Shown: positions 45,001 to 53,245 of the stretch, piece after piece
Layout of the letters: the number at the start of each line of letters is the position of its first letter
Position numbering within the stretch: position 1 is the stretch's first letter
Source of the DNA: Phocaeicola massiliensis B84634 = Timone 84634 = DSM 17679 = JCM 13223
Lineage (GTDB): Bacteria > Bacteroidota > Bacteroidia > Bacteroidales > Bacteroidaceae
Direction of reading: 5' to 3'
Assembly (NCBI RefSeq): GCF_000382445.1
Contig: NZ_KB905472.1
Location: forward strand, 319,387-383,386
Length of the DNA: 64,000 nucleotides
The notes under the pieces: generated by a model
What the model was told of the DNA's origin: nothing
Databases searched by the model: none
What the model saw: only the letters and a program-made list of their open reading frames with translations
Made by a program: the position numbers and the translations under genes

Positions 45001-48000
45001 CTTGGAGAATCCGATGAACGGTTCCTGATAGACCGCCACGCGTATCTGAGGGTCGGCGGTCATCGCCTCGTTCCTCATGCCCATTTCCTTGTACAGGGAG
45101 TCGTAGGCGTCCACGCTGCCCGCCTTGTGGTCCTGCATGGAGCTGGCCCAGTTCTTTTTGGCGGTGAGGCGGCCGGACTTCGGCACTCCGTCAAACATCA
45201 GCACCTTGTTCTTGTCCGTGGTTCCGTCAGCGTAGGTGGCTATGGAGGCTATCTTGTTGCCGTCGGCATCTTTTAAGCCTTTCAGCTTGAAGCGGATATT
45301 CCATTCCAGATACTTCTTAGAAGACGTTCCCTGACCCTCCACCAACAGGTTGGTCAGCGTGAAGTTCCTTTCCGGCTTGTCCTTGAAGTAGACTTTCAGG
45401 TTACCTGCCACACCGGAGGGGTTCATCAGGCTGGGGAACCGCTTGTCGATTAAAAATACATTATATAACAGCCGGGTGGCATTGAAGTCAATGTTCACCC
45501 CTTCGCCGTCCAGCACCTCGTTGACACTCTTCTCCGCCTGTTTCTCATCGGTCGTCACGAGCTGGTTGATGTAATTCTTCTGCACCGCCTCGGAGGTGAG
45601 GGCGGCATCGTACACGCGCAATCCGTACAGATACAGGTTGGCGTAATCGTTGCCCAGCACGATCTGTCCGTCATTGCGGAAATAGTCATTGTTCTCGTAG
45701 GCATACTGGCGGTTCTTCCTTCCGTTGATGTAAATGGCAACCAGGTTGAATCCCGCATTTCCATACGCGTCCGGCATCACCACCACGGTGAGGCGGATAC
45801 GCACGCCGTTGTCAATGGGGACATCCTGCGTGCTGCTCTCATGCCTCGATTGTGAGAAGAAGGACACGTTCTCGCCCGACACGCGCAGGCCTACGTTCCC
45901 CCCGGCAATGGTGATAATGTCCTTCGATGTGTCCGAGGCATTCTCCACCCGGAAGTCTATCTCTACCGTCTTACCCTTCCGGGCCGCTTCCGTGGCAAAG
46001 GGCCGGTAGTCTATGACAGCCTTGCTGCGGGCGAAGATTTTCAGCGCCTTCACTCCGTCGCCGTCTGCCGTCCAGCCGTCGTTGCCCCAGTTGAAGTTGT
46101 TCCATTCCACCGGCACCACTGTCTTGTCCGCCTCGTTGATGATGCTCTCGTGGTTGGTCTGTGAGTTGCCGCGTGTGCGCGGATTAAGATAGAACACCGC
46201 TCCGGCTGTGGCCGAATATCCTAGCGAGTTATTGACCGGGAGGGTGATCGGATCGATAAGGGGGATGGTTCCACCATCGCCGCCATCGCTTCCGGTGGCG
46301 CTCACCCGTACATGGAAATCAGCGTCATCGTCCGTCTCCACCTCCATGGGATAGGTCAGCGTCTGTCTGGCATTGGTGGGGATGGCGTTGTTCTCGGAGC
46401 TGTACACCTCCTCACCGTCCCTTGTGATAGAGAACAGCACATCGGTAGTTGCCGCCTGCCCGTCGTAGACAGCGTAGTCGAACACGGTATTGTCCTGCCA
46501 GTTGGTGAGCAGGCCGGCCACATTGTTCACGCACATCAGCTTCACCGACTCCCCGGCGGTGGCGGTGCACATCACATTGACGGACACGGCCCTGGTCTGC
46601 AGGGTGTTGTCCGAGTTGGAGAGGTAGAACGATATGTTATATATGCCTGTCGCTCCCGGATGGGGGATGACGTAATTATAAGGTGTGTCGGTATAGATGG
46701 CCGTGCCGAGGGACACGTCATAAGTCTGGTTGTAATCCTTGCCGGTAACGGTGACGTGCAGCATCTTGCTGACATTGCCGCTGATCATCATCGGGATGGT
46801 GATGTCTCCGGCGAAGGCCGTCCACCAGGCGAAATTCGGTGCGCTGACCCCCAGGGAGGTGAGCTGTACGGTATAGGTCACGGGGGCGGTGGTCTTATCC
46901 GTATTCTCCCCCTTGACGGTAATCTTTACGCTGTTACTTCCTGCGGACAAGAACTCTGATATCTCCTGCCGGATGGATACCCCCGAAGAGACTTCCATCT
47001 GCCTGATGACGGTGAAGTCAGTATACTTGGCGTTCTTAATCATGATGGTACACAATCCCATTTCCCCGGTAGGCTTGTAAGGCTTGTTGGAAGTTTCACG
47101 GTATTGGGACACGAAAGTGAAGTCTATCACGCACTCCTCACCATATTGTGTTGCAAAACCGAGTGACTCCATATTATTCCGGATATACAGGTTGTACATG
47201 ATTCCACCTTCACCGCCACCGCCTCCGGCACTGCCGAACTCGCTCATCTTGCGCATGGTCCACATATCCATACCTGCCATCTTCACCAGCACAAAGTCGT
47301 CATCAAGCGTCAGGTCCACATCAGACAACACATTGGTCAGTCCCCCCAGCGTGGTCGCCCCGCCACCTTCTCCGCCGCCCCCACCGGATGGCAATTTGGA
47401 GAACGGAAAAAAGTCCCAAGTCTTACTTCCGTATTTCTGTACCAGGAGCCGTGTTTCGGCAGGTTCGTTGTCCGCATCAGGGTCCACGTTGCTCAATCCG
47501 CCAAGTGAGGACGAAAGCCCCGCAAGTGAGTCCGTAAGCAGTTTTTGGGATACCGCCGCGTCTGTCCTCTCACCCGGCTCGTTGACTATCTCCACTGCTC
47601 CTGCAACTTCGCGGATATTATAGAGATCCTCCCATACACCACCTTCATTCTTTGTCTGTATGTAGTCATCGTTCCGCCGGAGGACAGCGGCATCCCCCTT
47701 GTCACCCTTCAGTTCTGCCAGGGCAACAAGGTCCGTCCATTGGCCATCCTCTCCGATACGCCACCGGATGTGCGTATCGCCCTTCTGCAGGTATATGTTC
47801 TTTCCGCGTATCTCTTCCTTCTGGGCTACAGTCAGGTCGGTGAACTTCAGCTTCAACTTGTCCAGCGACACCAGTTCGCGATACTTCGTGTCGGGTTCGC
47901 TTTCATACCTGTATTCTATACCGGTTTCGGTGAGTCTGAGCATCACCTTGTCACCCTTGGCTGAAACCTTCATGCCATTGTTGTCCAGCACATGGGCGTA

Positions 48001-48369
48001 TGTAATCCCGCCGTCATAGGACACCTGCCAGAAGTCATCGACGATACGCAGGAAGGTTTCCCCATCCGTCAGCGGGTTCTGCCCGATATAGGTGCGGATA
48101 ATCCTGCCTTGCTCCTTGAGGATATAAAATGTTCCTGCACCCTTCGTCTCTAGCGCGTCATATTCCGATGGTGTCAGCACGGAATAGTTCAAGGACAGGG
48201 ATTCTATCAGCGGGCGGATAACGCTTGAACAGAAATCCTGTACACTGATGGCTGCATCTGAGTGCGCATTCAGACTGTTGGTCATGAGGATGCGGTCCAG
48301 TTTCGCAGCGGCAGACTTCTGCGTGAAGTCCTTTATGGATAATGTTTGTCTGTCTGTTGCCATTTTCAT
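42043..48369 (-). CDS. Large phage tail fibre / receptor-binding protein with LamG-like and LRR domains
   Basis: A 2108-residue virion protein. The N-terminal 260 residues resemble tail-attachment modules, with a short collagen-like LKGDKGDAA segment near 220 and two glycine-rich hinges (SGGGGGEGGGATT, SAGGGGGEGG) at about 325 and 380. Ig-like regions follow; a concanavalin/LamG-like domain covers about 745-935 (IVLGNDYANLYLYGLRVYDA). A large central domain around 1000-1500 contains LVEGQGTSSKKYLEWNIRFK. The last 225 residues (about 1885-2108) are BspA-type LRR_5 repeats such as LKTINIPNGIAKIEEQLCRG and LETVTIPNSVTYIRRYAFRD. The LRR-coding end is AT-rich while the rest is GC-rich, implying acquisition of a new tip. 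It is the last gene of the late operon. Confidence 0.85.
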   Translation of the reverse strand: MKMATDRQTLSIKDFTQKSAAAKLDRILMTNSLNAHSDAAISVQDFCSSVIRPLIESLSLNYSVLTPSEYDALETKGAGTFYILKEQGRIIRTYIGQNPLTDGETFLRIVDDFWQVSYDGGITYAHVLDNNGMKVSAKGDKVMLRLTETGIEYRYESEPDTKYRELVSLDKLKLKFTDLTVAQKEEIRGKNIYLQKGDTHIRWRIGEDGQWTDLVALAELKGDKGDAAVLRRNDDYIQTKNEGGVWEDLYNIREVAGAVEIVNEPGERTDAAVSQKLLTDSLAGLSSSLGGLSNVDPDADNEPAETRLLVQKYGSKTWDFFPFSKLPSGGGGGEGGGATTLGGLTNVLSDVDLTLDDDFVLVKMAGMDMWTMRKMSEFGSAGGGGGEGGIMYNLYIRNNMESLGFATQYGEECVIDFTFVSQYRETSNKPYKPTGEMGLCTIMIKNAKYTDFTVIRQMEVSSGVSIRQEISEFLSAGSNSVKITVKGENTDKTTAPVTYTVQLTSLGVSAPNFAWWTAFAGDITIPMMISGNVSKMLHVTVTGKDYNQTYDVSLGTAIYTDTPYNYVIPHPGATGIYNISFYLSNSDNTLQTRAVSVNVMCTATAGESVKLMCVNNVAGLLTNWQDNTVFDYAVYDGQAATTDVLFSITRDGEEVYSSENNAIPTNARQTLTYPMEVETDDDADFHVRVSATGSDGGDGGTIPLIDPITLPVNNSLGYSATAGAVFYLNPRTRGNSQTNHESIINEADKTVVPVEWNNFNWGNDGWTADGDGVKALKIFARSKAVIDYRPFATEAARKGKTVEIDFRVENASDTSKDIITIAGGNVGLRVSGENVSFFSQSRHESSTQDVPIDNGVRIRLTVVVMPDAYGNAGFNLVAIYINGRKNRQYAYENNDYFRNDGQIVLGNDYANLYLYGLRVYDAALTSEAVQKNYINQLVTTDEKQAEKSVNEVLDGEGVNIDFNATRLLYNVFLIDKRFPSLMNPSGVAGNLKVYFKDKPERNFTLTNLLVEGQGTSSKKYLEWNIRFKLKGLKDADGNKIASIATYADGTTDKNKVLMFDGVPKSGRLTAKKNWASSMQDHKAGSVDAYDSLYKEMGMRNEAMTADPQIRVAVYQEPFIGFSKSVNEEGQDVYTCMGEFTFGPDKGDDLCFGYDTSAFPELLSVEGSDNAPLGALFRVPWNRNKSYWAYNPDEEAFQYNDTNCWDFDAGELNADETEPLSAQRWIDAYNAVYLCSNRIRPFTGTLAELNAAVAEYRSTGYEYWIAKAGDADLYHLYYFEAAESRFIPSDTGAGPINLQTQLKDYLNDDLSAFTAEQLNELFINARKQLFRATVPALFDMDDTVFHYCFTEFTAGTDQRAKNTYPYNFCTAGSKWRWRLDDADTIFPIDNQGQDRKPYHCEMHDTYSNGQPIWNGETSVFWNMLELAFSAEITAGMRKMLSAMESLCGQSSGTPYDKVYAFYKKYYLGVKNYFPATLVNADAKRYEIAKIAYNNGSYTNDTDPITQSHGDFYSAETAWVKKRIMYIMSKYNYGLFSADGTDTVIVRAAGDLIDYEITPAFDMYPAIANGTSIVQGARTKAGQVCRMTIDLGGSADQQNAIQAASWLLSIGDWHNKNVSGTMVVRGRRLTELILGSKTESVTISITGLTLADCGSMQRVLLSNISTLQGTLNLSALENIREVYADGTSLSQLKLPEGGGLERIEYPAGNRYLTLRNFPVLTARNVIIDQCASVITDFFITGCPMLNPMDVLVTILNAQASQGIGHALKRIRAVGFDSTYTDTGSQVLDMLGSLTDGTYEGLNADGLAGEDPYPVLDGKITVRANAYEDTVNALRERFTKLTLVIDGAWYIRFADKVVQNIVAANWGDGAGITKEQAAKVTTLGNKFQGNSEITSFDEFEYFTGINPLKFEALFYQCTTLSSIRLPKSIATIGKQCFDGCVQLKDTGDIKHLEIILDNGYRGTALQGNIDISGCKNIGYGAFWNCKKITEFSFSKSLTEIGSNAFLNCTSLKTINIPNGIAKIEEQLCRGCSSLETVTIPNSVTYIRRYAFRDCVQLQFVRCEAATPPTIEYDVFYNTNNCPIYVPTGSITTYKSATNWSNYASRIQAIPD

Positions 48370-48376
48370 TTGTTTA

Positions 48377-51300
48377 TTAAGTTGACATGTATAGTTCGTT
48401 CCAGTAGCTGCCGTCGAAAATGAATCCGCGCATCTTGTTGTCCGTGAATTTATAGCTGCTTTCCGTACTTCTCTGGTCGCTGCGCCTGATGCCTCCCGTC
48501 ACGGTATAGTTGCCGGTCGATATCTGCTTCATATATATGATTTTGCCGGTACATGCAGTTCCCGTAGGGAGAGATACGGTAATGTCGGAGGCAGTGCTTA
48601 TCCTGATAAAGTCATCGCTGGTCTCGACGCTGCCTGACCCTGTCAGGGTACGTACCTTGACACACAGTCCGTTCACCTTGATTACTTCTGTATTTCGGGC
48701 TATAAGCTCCACGTTTCCCGCAGACTTTATCGCATAAGTGCCGGTCCCCGCCTGCGCGGTGACGCTGACCGCCGTGGAATAGTTGCCGTAACCGGACACC
48801 CGCAGTGCGGTGATACTGTCCCCCCGTATGGCACACATGCAGTCCGAGTCCCGGTTTACCCGGAAGAACTTTCCTCCGTCCTTGCCTATGACCACATATG
48901 CGGTAGGGGTGGCGTTGTTCTCCAGCCCTTGCGTGGTTATATTGAATGCGCCTATGGTATTCTCACCGGCACTGTTGAGCTTGAACACCAGGTTCCCGCC
49001 GCTGAACCCGTATATTCCCGCCTTCCCGCTTTCGTACACATTATTACCCAGCAGCACACCGGTAGAGAGTTTTCCTCCGCTGACGGTGCCGAAGTAGGCT
49101 TTGGGAGAAAGTACACTCGTTCCGTTGACGGTTGTCTTCGTCCCGTTCCATTCCTCCACCCAGTCCAGCAGGTTGGCGTCCTGTCCGTCCTGTCCGTCAT
49201 CTCCCTTGATTTTACTCCATTTGTAAGCCCCCACATACGAGGGATCGTTCACATTCAGGTCCACACAGAAACCGATGTAACTTCCCGATGTCTCTCCGTT
49301 GTTGGAAGTGAAAGTCCTTCCGCCGTCATCGGAATATTTGATATGGGTGTAATACGTCAATCCGTCATCACCGTTCATTCCGGATATTCCCTGTTCCCCC
49401 TTGTCACCCTGAAGGCCCTGAAAGCGTCTCCATGTGTAATAGAAATAATAGCTGCTGTCCGTAGGATTATAATCCACATAGGTGCCGATGTAAGGGGCAG
49501 AGGAGTCCTCCGTCATGGGGTTGCCATCGGCACTGTAGGAATACTTGATATGAAAATAAGTGGTTTGTCCGTTGCTGCCGGGAGGTCCCTCCAGTCCATG
49601 TTCCCCTTTCTCCCCCTGTATGCCCTGGATTCCCTGCTGTCCCTGTTCGCCCTTCTCGCCGGTGACACGTGCCGTTCCGTCCCATGAGGCGGGATAGGTA
49701 GCGGGCGGGACGATCTTTCCCCATCTCATCCAGAGATATTGTCCGGACGCCACGGAGGGGACGGAAGCGGTCCAGCCTCTTGCGGGTGCATCGGTTTCCG
49801 ACGAGTTCACGGCATATTCGTAATACATGCCGTTCCCGTCCTGCCCCGTCACCTGTATGGGCGTAGTCCAGTTGCCGGCTTTGCCGGTAGTGCCGTTGAT
49901 ATCCCCTTTGGACATCCACCACTTGCCTTCGGCCGAAGGGCCGTCGCTCCATCCGGGCGGAATGATATCGGTTCCGGTCGGTGTGGCGGGCTGTTTGGCC
50001 GATTGCTTGAATACGTATGACACTCCGTTGGCATTCACACCGCCGTAGACACGGGTCAGGGTGAAGTTCTTGGTAAAGGCCACTTCGCCCTCGCAGTTCA
50101 CTTCAATCGTTACCTCCGCCTTGTCTTCCGTGATGCCGGTCACTGTCAATACCCCTTCATTCAGCACGCAGGTGCATCCTCCGGCAATGAATGAGGCGGA
50201 ATAGCTGCCTTTTCCCGGTGTGGTTGCCCATACAAGCCGTTCCGCCCCCTTGAAGGCCTGTATCATTGTCTGTATCTTATACCGGGTCGTGACGACCTCG
50301 CTGTTTCCCGTTATGACGAGCTCTTCGCCGTCCACCACATTGATGATGTCATACACCGACGAATCTATCCTTCCCAGACTGTCTACAGCCACCACAGCAT
50401 CATAAGTCGTGAGCGAGACAGCATAGCCGCCGTCGCCCTTGAGCTCCTCCATCTGGTCGGGCAGGAACTCGATGTGCCCCTTAAAGTAACCGTTGGTCTG
50501 GAAGCTGGAATAACCGTTGAACTCCACCCCATTGATGGTGATGCCCGTCAGGTCTCCGTAGGCCGCTCCATAATGCACGTCCGGGTCTATCTGCCAGGTG
50601 GCCACGTCCTTCAGGTATAGTGTGTGCCGGGTGTTGGTTACTTTCGACATGCGGCGGGCGGGGTCGGTCAGATTGCCGTATGCGGCGAACTTCATCCCGG
50701 CGCACGGATGCTGCGTGGTTCCGGGACGGAGCGCATACTTGAATCCGCTGCCGTCTTCGAGCAGCTCCGTGGGTGTGAAGTAGGCAGTGGAGAATCCGGC
50801 ATGTGTATAGAATCCGCAGTCGTCCGGTTTGCTTCCCGCTGCATTGTCGGAGGATATGTTGTGGAAGATGCCGCGGCACAGGTCATTCACATGCGCGCTC
50901 ATCAGTTCGCCTTCCACCAAGTCCAGATGAACCGTCCGGTTCTCCGTGTCCACCGACTTTATCTTGCCGAACGCAAACGTGCTCCACTGCTCGCCATCGA
51001 TGACATCGACGCGGTTGAAGCGGTATTCCATCGTGTCGAAGCGGTCGCGCGCCAGTACCTCGTCCACCTCCAGCCTGGTCTTACCGGTCTTGGGATCGAC
51101 GGTTATCGCACCGCCGCTTCCCGTCCATCCGGCAACGAACTTGCCTATCTTGATTCCTTTCAGGAAAGTGACGATTCCCTGCGCTATGTCATCCTTCTTT
51201 TTCGATATGAATTCACCGAACGACCGCAAGGCTGAGAATACATTGTATTCCGAAGGCGCTTCCGTGTCTCCGCTCTTCAGTATCCGAATCGCCCCTTGTT

Positions 51301-52747
51301 TCAGTTCCTTGGCGATGGTGTATTCCAAGTTGCTGATTGACGAATCCACTGATGTTTTCCATGAAGTATTAACAGCATCGGAGCACGCTATCGTGGCTTC
51401 CGACAGGTTGTCCAGCTTCCGCACCACCCGTGTCATGCGGCTGTCGCGGTATCCGCCGTTCCGGCCGAAGTACTCTTCGGACATCAGCCTCACCCGTTGG
51501 CCGGGAGATAACGGCACACGGTTGCTGTCCACATAGATATAATCCGTGTCAGCAGTGTAGATGGATATGTCCCTAGCGTATTCATCCAGAAAGTTGTTCA
51601 CGGCGATTTTGTATTCCTGTTCCGCTGCGGCGGTGTAGGAGTCCGGCATCCGAATGTTCCATAATATATAGTTATTGCCGATGGCAGGAATCAGGTTGCC
51701 GCCCGGCAGCTGGGTGTTCTCGTCGGGGTAGGTATTGATAATCTCGAATTCCTGCGTGTCGGCCAACCAGTTGCACTCGAAGTCCTTGCCTGCCAGGTAT
51801 CCCGAGTGGAAGGTCATGTGTATCACCAGCCCGGGCAGCATCTGTTCTTCGGGGTTGAACGGCAGGTCCGAGTCCTTGACATAGTACACGGTGTATTTTC
51901 CGCCTTCCTTGTCAGTCTTCTCCTCGGAGCGCACCGCCGAGACCGTCCCGATGCGATGGGGGTATATGCTGGAGAAGGCGTTCTCCTCGCGGTGCTCCTT
52001 CAGCCCCAACTGTGTGTTGAGGTCTATATACTTGTCCCGTGAGGGCAGCTGCAGGCGCGCGTATCCGTAGTCTGACGGGTCGATATTCCTTGTGCTTCCC
52101 ACCGGGATGAGCCGCGTGAACCACTTGACGGCGTTGGTGTTCTCCTGCTGCGTCAGGCCCGTTTTAAGCCCTTGCATATAGCCCAGCGTAACCCGCTCGC
52201 CACGCTCGCACCGGCACAGATTCAGGTATTCGCCGTCCACCCACCACTCGGTCTCGAACGCCTGCGCTATCTCGTTCAGCGCGTCCCGGCAATAGAGGCC
52301 GTTGAAGTTGACGGCCTTGCGGTCACCGGCGATGGCATCGCCCACTTTCCACACCACCCCGTCGGTGTTGCGGTTCAGGTTCTGCACCGCCTTCTGCAGG
52401 AAGTCCATGGGCGTGCCGTCGTAGGCGAAGACGGATTCAAGATCGTCCTCTCCTTGATTCAACCGGCAGAAAAGCAGGTCTTCCGCATCATGTTCCCGTC
52501 CGTGGAACTTCACGTTGTAGGTGTACTTCTGCTTGTCCGTCTGTCGGGGACGATACTCCTTCTTTATCTTGAAGGTTTGTCCGTCCACCCGTATGTAGTC
52601 GCCCACGGACAGGACGAAGAACTCCCAGGTGGTGAAGTTTACCGTGACGGTGTTCTCCACGCCTATCTCTTGCGCCCACTGCGAGGACGAGTCCGGACTT
52701 ACCGTCTTTTTTACTTTTCCTGCTATATCATAGATGATCAGCTCCAT
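48377..52747 (-). CDS. Phage baseplate/tail protein with collagen-like repeats
   Basis: A 1456-residue tail protein placed after the distal tail gene, where siphophages encode the tail-associated hub or endopeptidase-like protein. The N-terminal 400 residues (MELIIYDIAGKVKKT, DYIRVDGQTFKIKKEYRPRQ, LNEIAQAFETEWWVDGEYL) match the gp44/prophage-tail hub style. Collagen-like G-x-y runs occur at about 1029-1062 (GEKGEQGQQGIQGIQGEKG and following), 1112-1128 (GDKGEQGISGMNGDDG) and 1180-1192 (KGDDGQDGQDAN), separating two similar 60-residue modules that contain YFHIKYS and YYTHIKYS. The C-terminus has a beta-rich tip. Starts 34 nt after the distal tail gene and ends 7 nt before the fibre gene. Confidence 0.8.
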   Translation of the reverse strand: MELIIYDIAGKVKKTVSPDSSSQWAQEIGVENTVTVNFTTWEFFVLSVGDYIRVDGQTFKIKKEYRPRQTDKQKYTYNVKFHGREHDAEDLLFCRLNQGEDDLESVFAYDGTPMDFLQKAVQNLNRNTDGVVWKVGDAIAGDRKAVNFNGLYCRDALNEIAQAFETEWWVDGEYLNLCRCERGERVTLGYMQGLKTGLTQQENTNAVKWFTRLIPVGSTRNIDPSDYGYARLQLPSRDKYIDLNTQLGLKEHREENAFSSIYPHRIGTVSAVRSEEKTDKEGGKYTVYYVKDSDLPFNPEEQMLPGLVIHMTFHSGYLAGKDFECNWLADTQEFEIINTYPDENTQLPGGNLIPAIGNNYILWNIRMPDSYTAAAEQEYKIAVNNFLDEYARDISIYTADTDYIYVDSNRVPLSPGQRVRLMSEEYFGRNGGYRDSRMTRVVRKLDNLSEATIACSDAVNTSWKTSVDSSISNLEYTIAKELKQGAIRILKSGDTEAPSEYNVFSALRSFGEFISKKKDDIAQGIVTFLKGIKIGKFVAGWTGSGGAITVDPKTGKTRLEVDEVLARDRFDTMEYRFNRVDVIDGEQWSTFAFGKIKSVDTENRTVHLDLVEGELMSAHVNDLCRGIFHNISSDNAAGSKPDDCGFYTHAGFSTAYFTPTELLEDGSGFKYALRPGTTQHPCAGMKFAAYGNLTDPARRMSKVTNTRHTLYLKDVATWQIDPDVHYGAAYGDLTGITINGVEFNGYSSFQTNGYFKGHIEFLPDQMEELKGDGGYAVSLTTYDAVVAVDSLGRIDSSVYDIINVVDGEELVITGNSEVVTTRYKIQTMIQAFKGAERLVWATTPGKGSYSASFIAGGCTCVLNEGVLTVTGITEDKAEVTIEVNCEGEVAFTKNFTLTRVYGGVNANGVSYVFKQSAKQPATPTGTDIIPPGWSDGPSAEGKWWMSKGDINGTTGKAGNWTTPIQVTGQDGNGMYYEYAVNSSETDAPARGWTASVPSVASGQYLWMRWGKIVPPATYPASWDGTARVTGEKGEQGQQGIQGIQGEKGEHGLEGPPGSNGQTTYFHIKYSYSADGNPMTEDSSAPYIGTYVDYNPTDSSYYFYYTWRRFQGLQGDKGEQGISGMNGDDGLTYYTHIKYSDDGGRTFTSNNGETSGSYIGFCVDLNVNDPSYVGAYKWSKIKGDDGQDGQDANLLDWVEEWNGTKTTVNGTSVLSPKAYFGTVSGGKLSTGVLLGNNVYESGKAGIYGFSGGNLVFKLNSAGENTIGAFNITTQGLENNATPTAYVVIGKDGGKFFRVNRDSDCMCAIRGDSITALRVSGYGNYSTAVSVTAQAGTGTYAIKSAGNVELIARNTEVIKVNGLCVKVRTLTGSGSVETSDDFIRISTASDITVSLPTGTACTGKIIYMKQISTGNYTVTGGIRRSDQRSTESSYKFTDNKMRGFIFDGSYWNELYMST

Positions 52748-52781
52748 TTTAAACGCTATTTAATCATTGTTCGAAGATTGT

Positions 52782-53234
52782 TTAAATGCTTGGTTCCGGC
52801 TCGCGGAACTTCGCCTTGAAGATACATGCGTATTTTCCCTGCGCCGTAGGCCGCGGATACCATGCGGGCACCTGCGGTTCGGACAGGTGCATTCTATAGT
52901 CACGCATACCTTTCAGCCCGAAAACGAGCCAGCCCGATTTCAATGCCGTCAGCAAAGCGGAGTAACGTGACTCCAACGATGCCTCCGTATCACCCGTGAC
53001 CATGAATTGCAAGGTTCGGTCTATCGCCTCGAAACAAGGGACCGGCAGCACGTCGGGCAGCTGCTCTCCGTTCCGCTCGCGAAACGACACAGCGGTGTAG
53101 GGTTTCATCTTCGGCATCTTGCGCAGCTCGTCCATGTTGACGTGCTCGGTGGCCGACACCTCGCAGAGGTACGCGCCGTAGTCCGTCCACGCGTCCTTGC
53201 CGTTTATCGTCATATATCCTGTCATATCTTCCAT
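52782..53234 (-). CDS. Small distal tail protein (tape-measure neighbour)
   Basis: A 150-residue protein between tape measure and the large tail proteins, the usual place of the distal tail (Dit-like) subunit. Segments such as GYMTINGKDAWTDYGAYLCE at the N-terminus and MVTGDTEASLESRYSALLTA in the middle are compatible with a ring-forming tail adaptor, but the length is shorter than typical Dit, and no diagnostic motif is visible. Call rests on order and spacing (11 nt after the tape measure stop). Confidence 0.6.
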   Translation of the reverse strand: MEDMTGYMTINGKDAWTDYGAYLCEVSATEHVNMDELRKMPKMKPYTAVSFRERNGEQLPDVLPVPCFEAIDRTLQFMVTGDTEASLESRYSALLTALKSGWLVFGLKGMRDYRMHLSEPQVPAWYPRPTAQGKYACIFKAKFREPEPSI

Positions 53235-53245
53235 ATCCTGTCACA

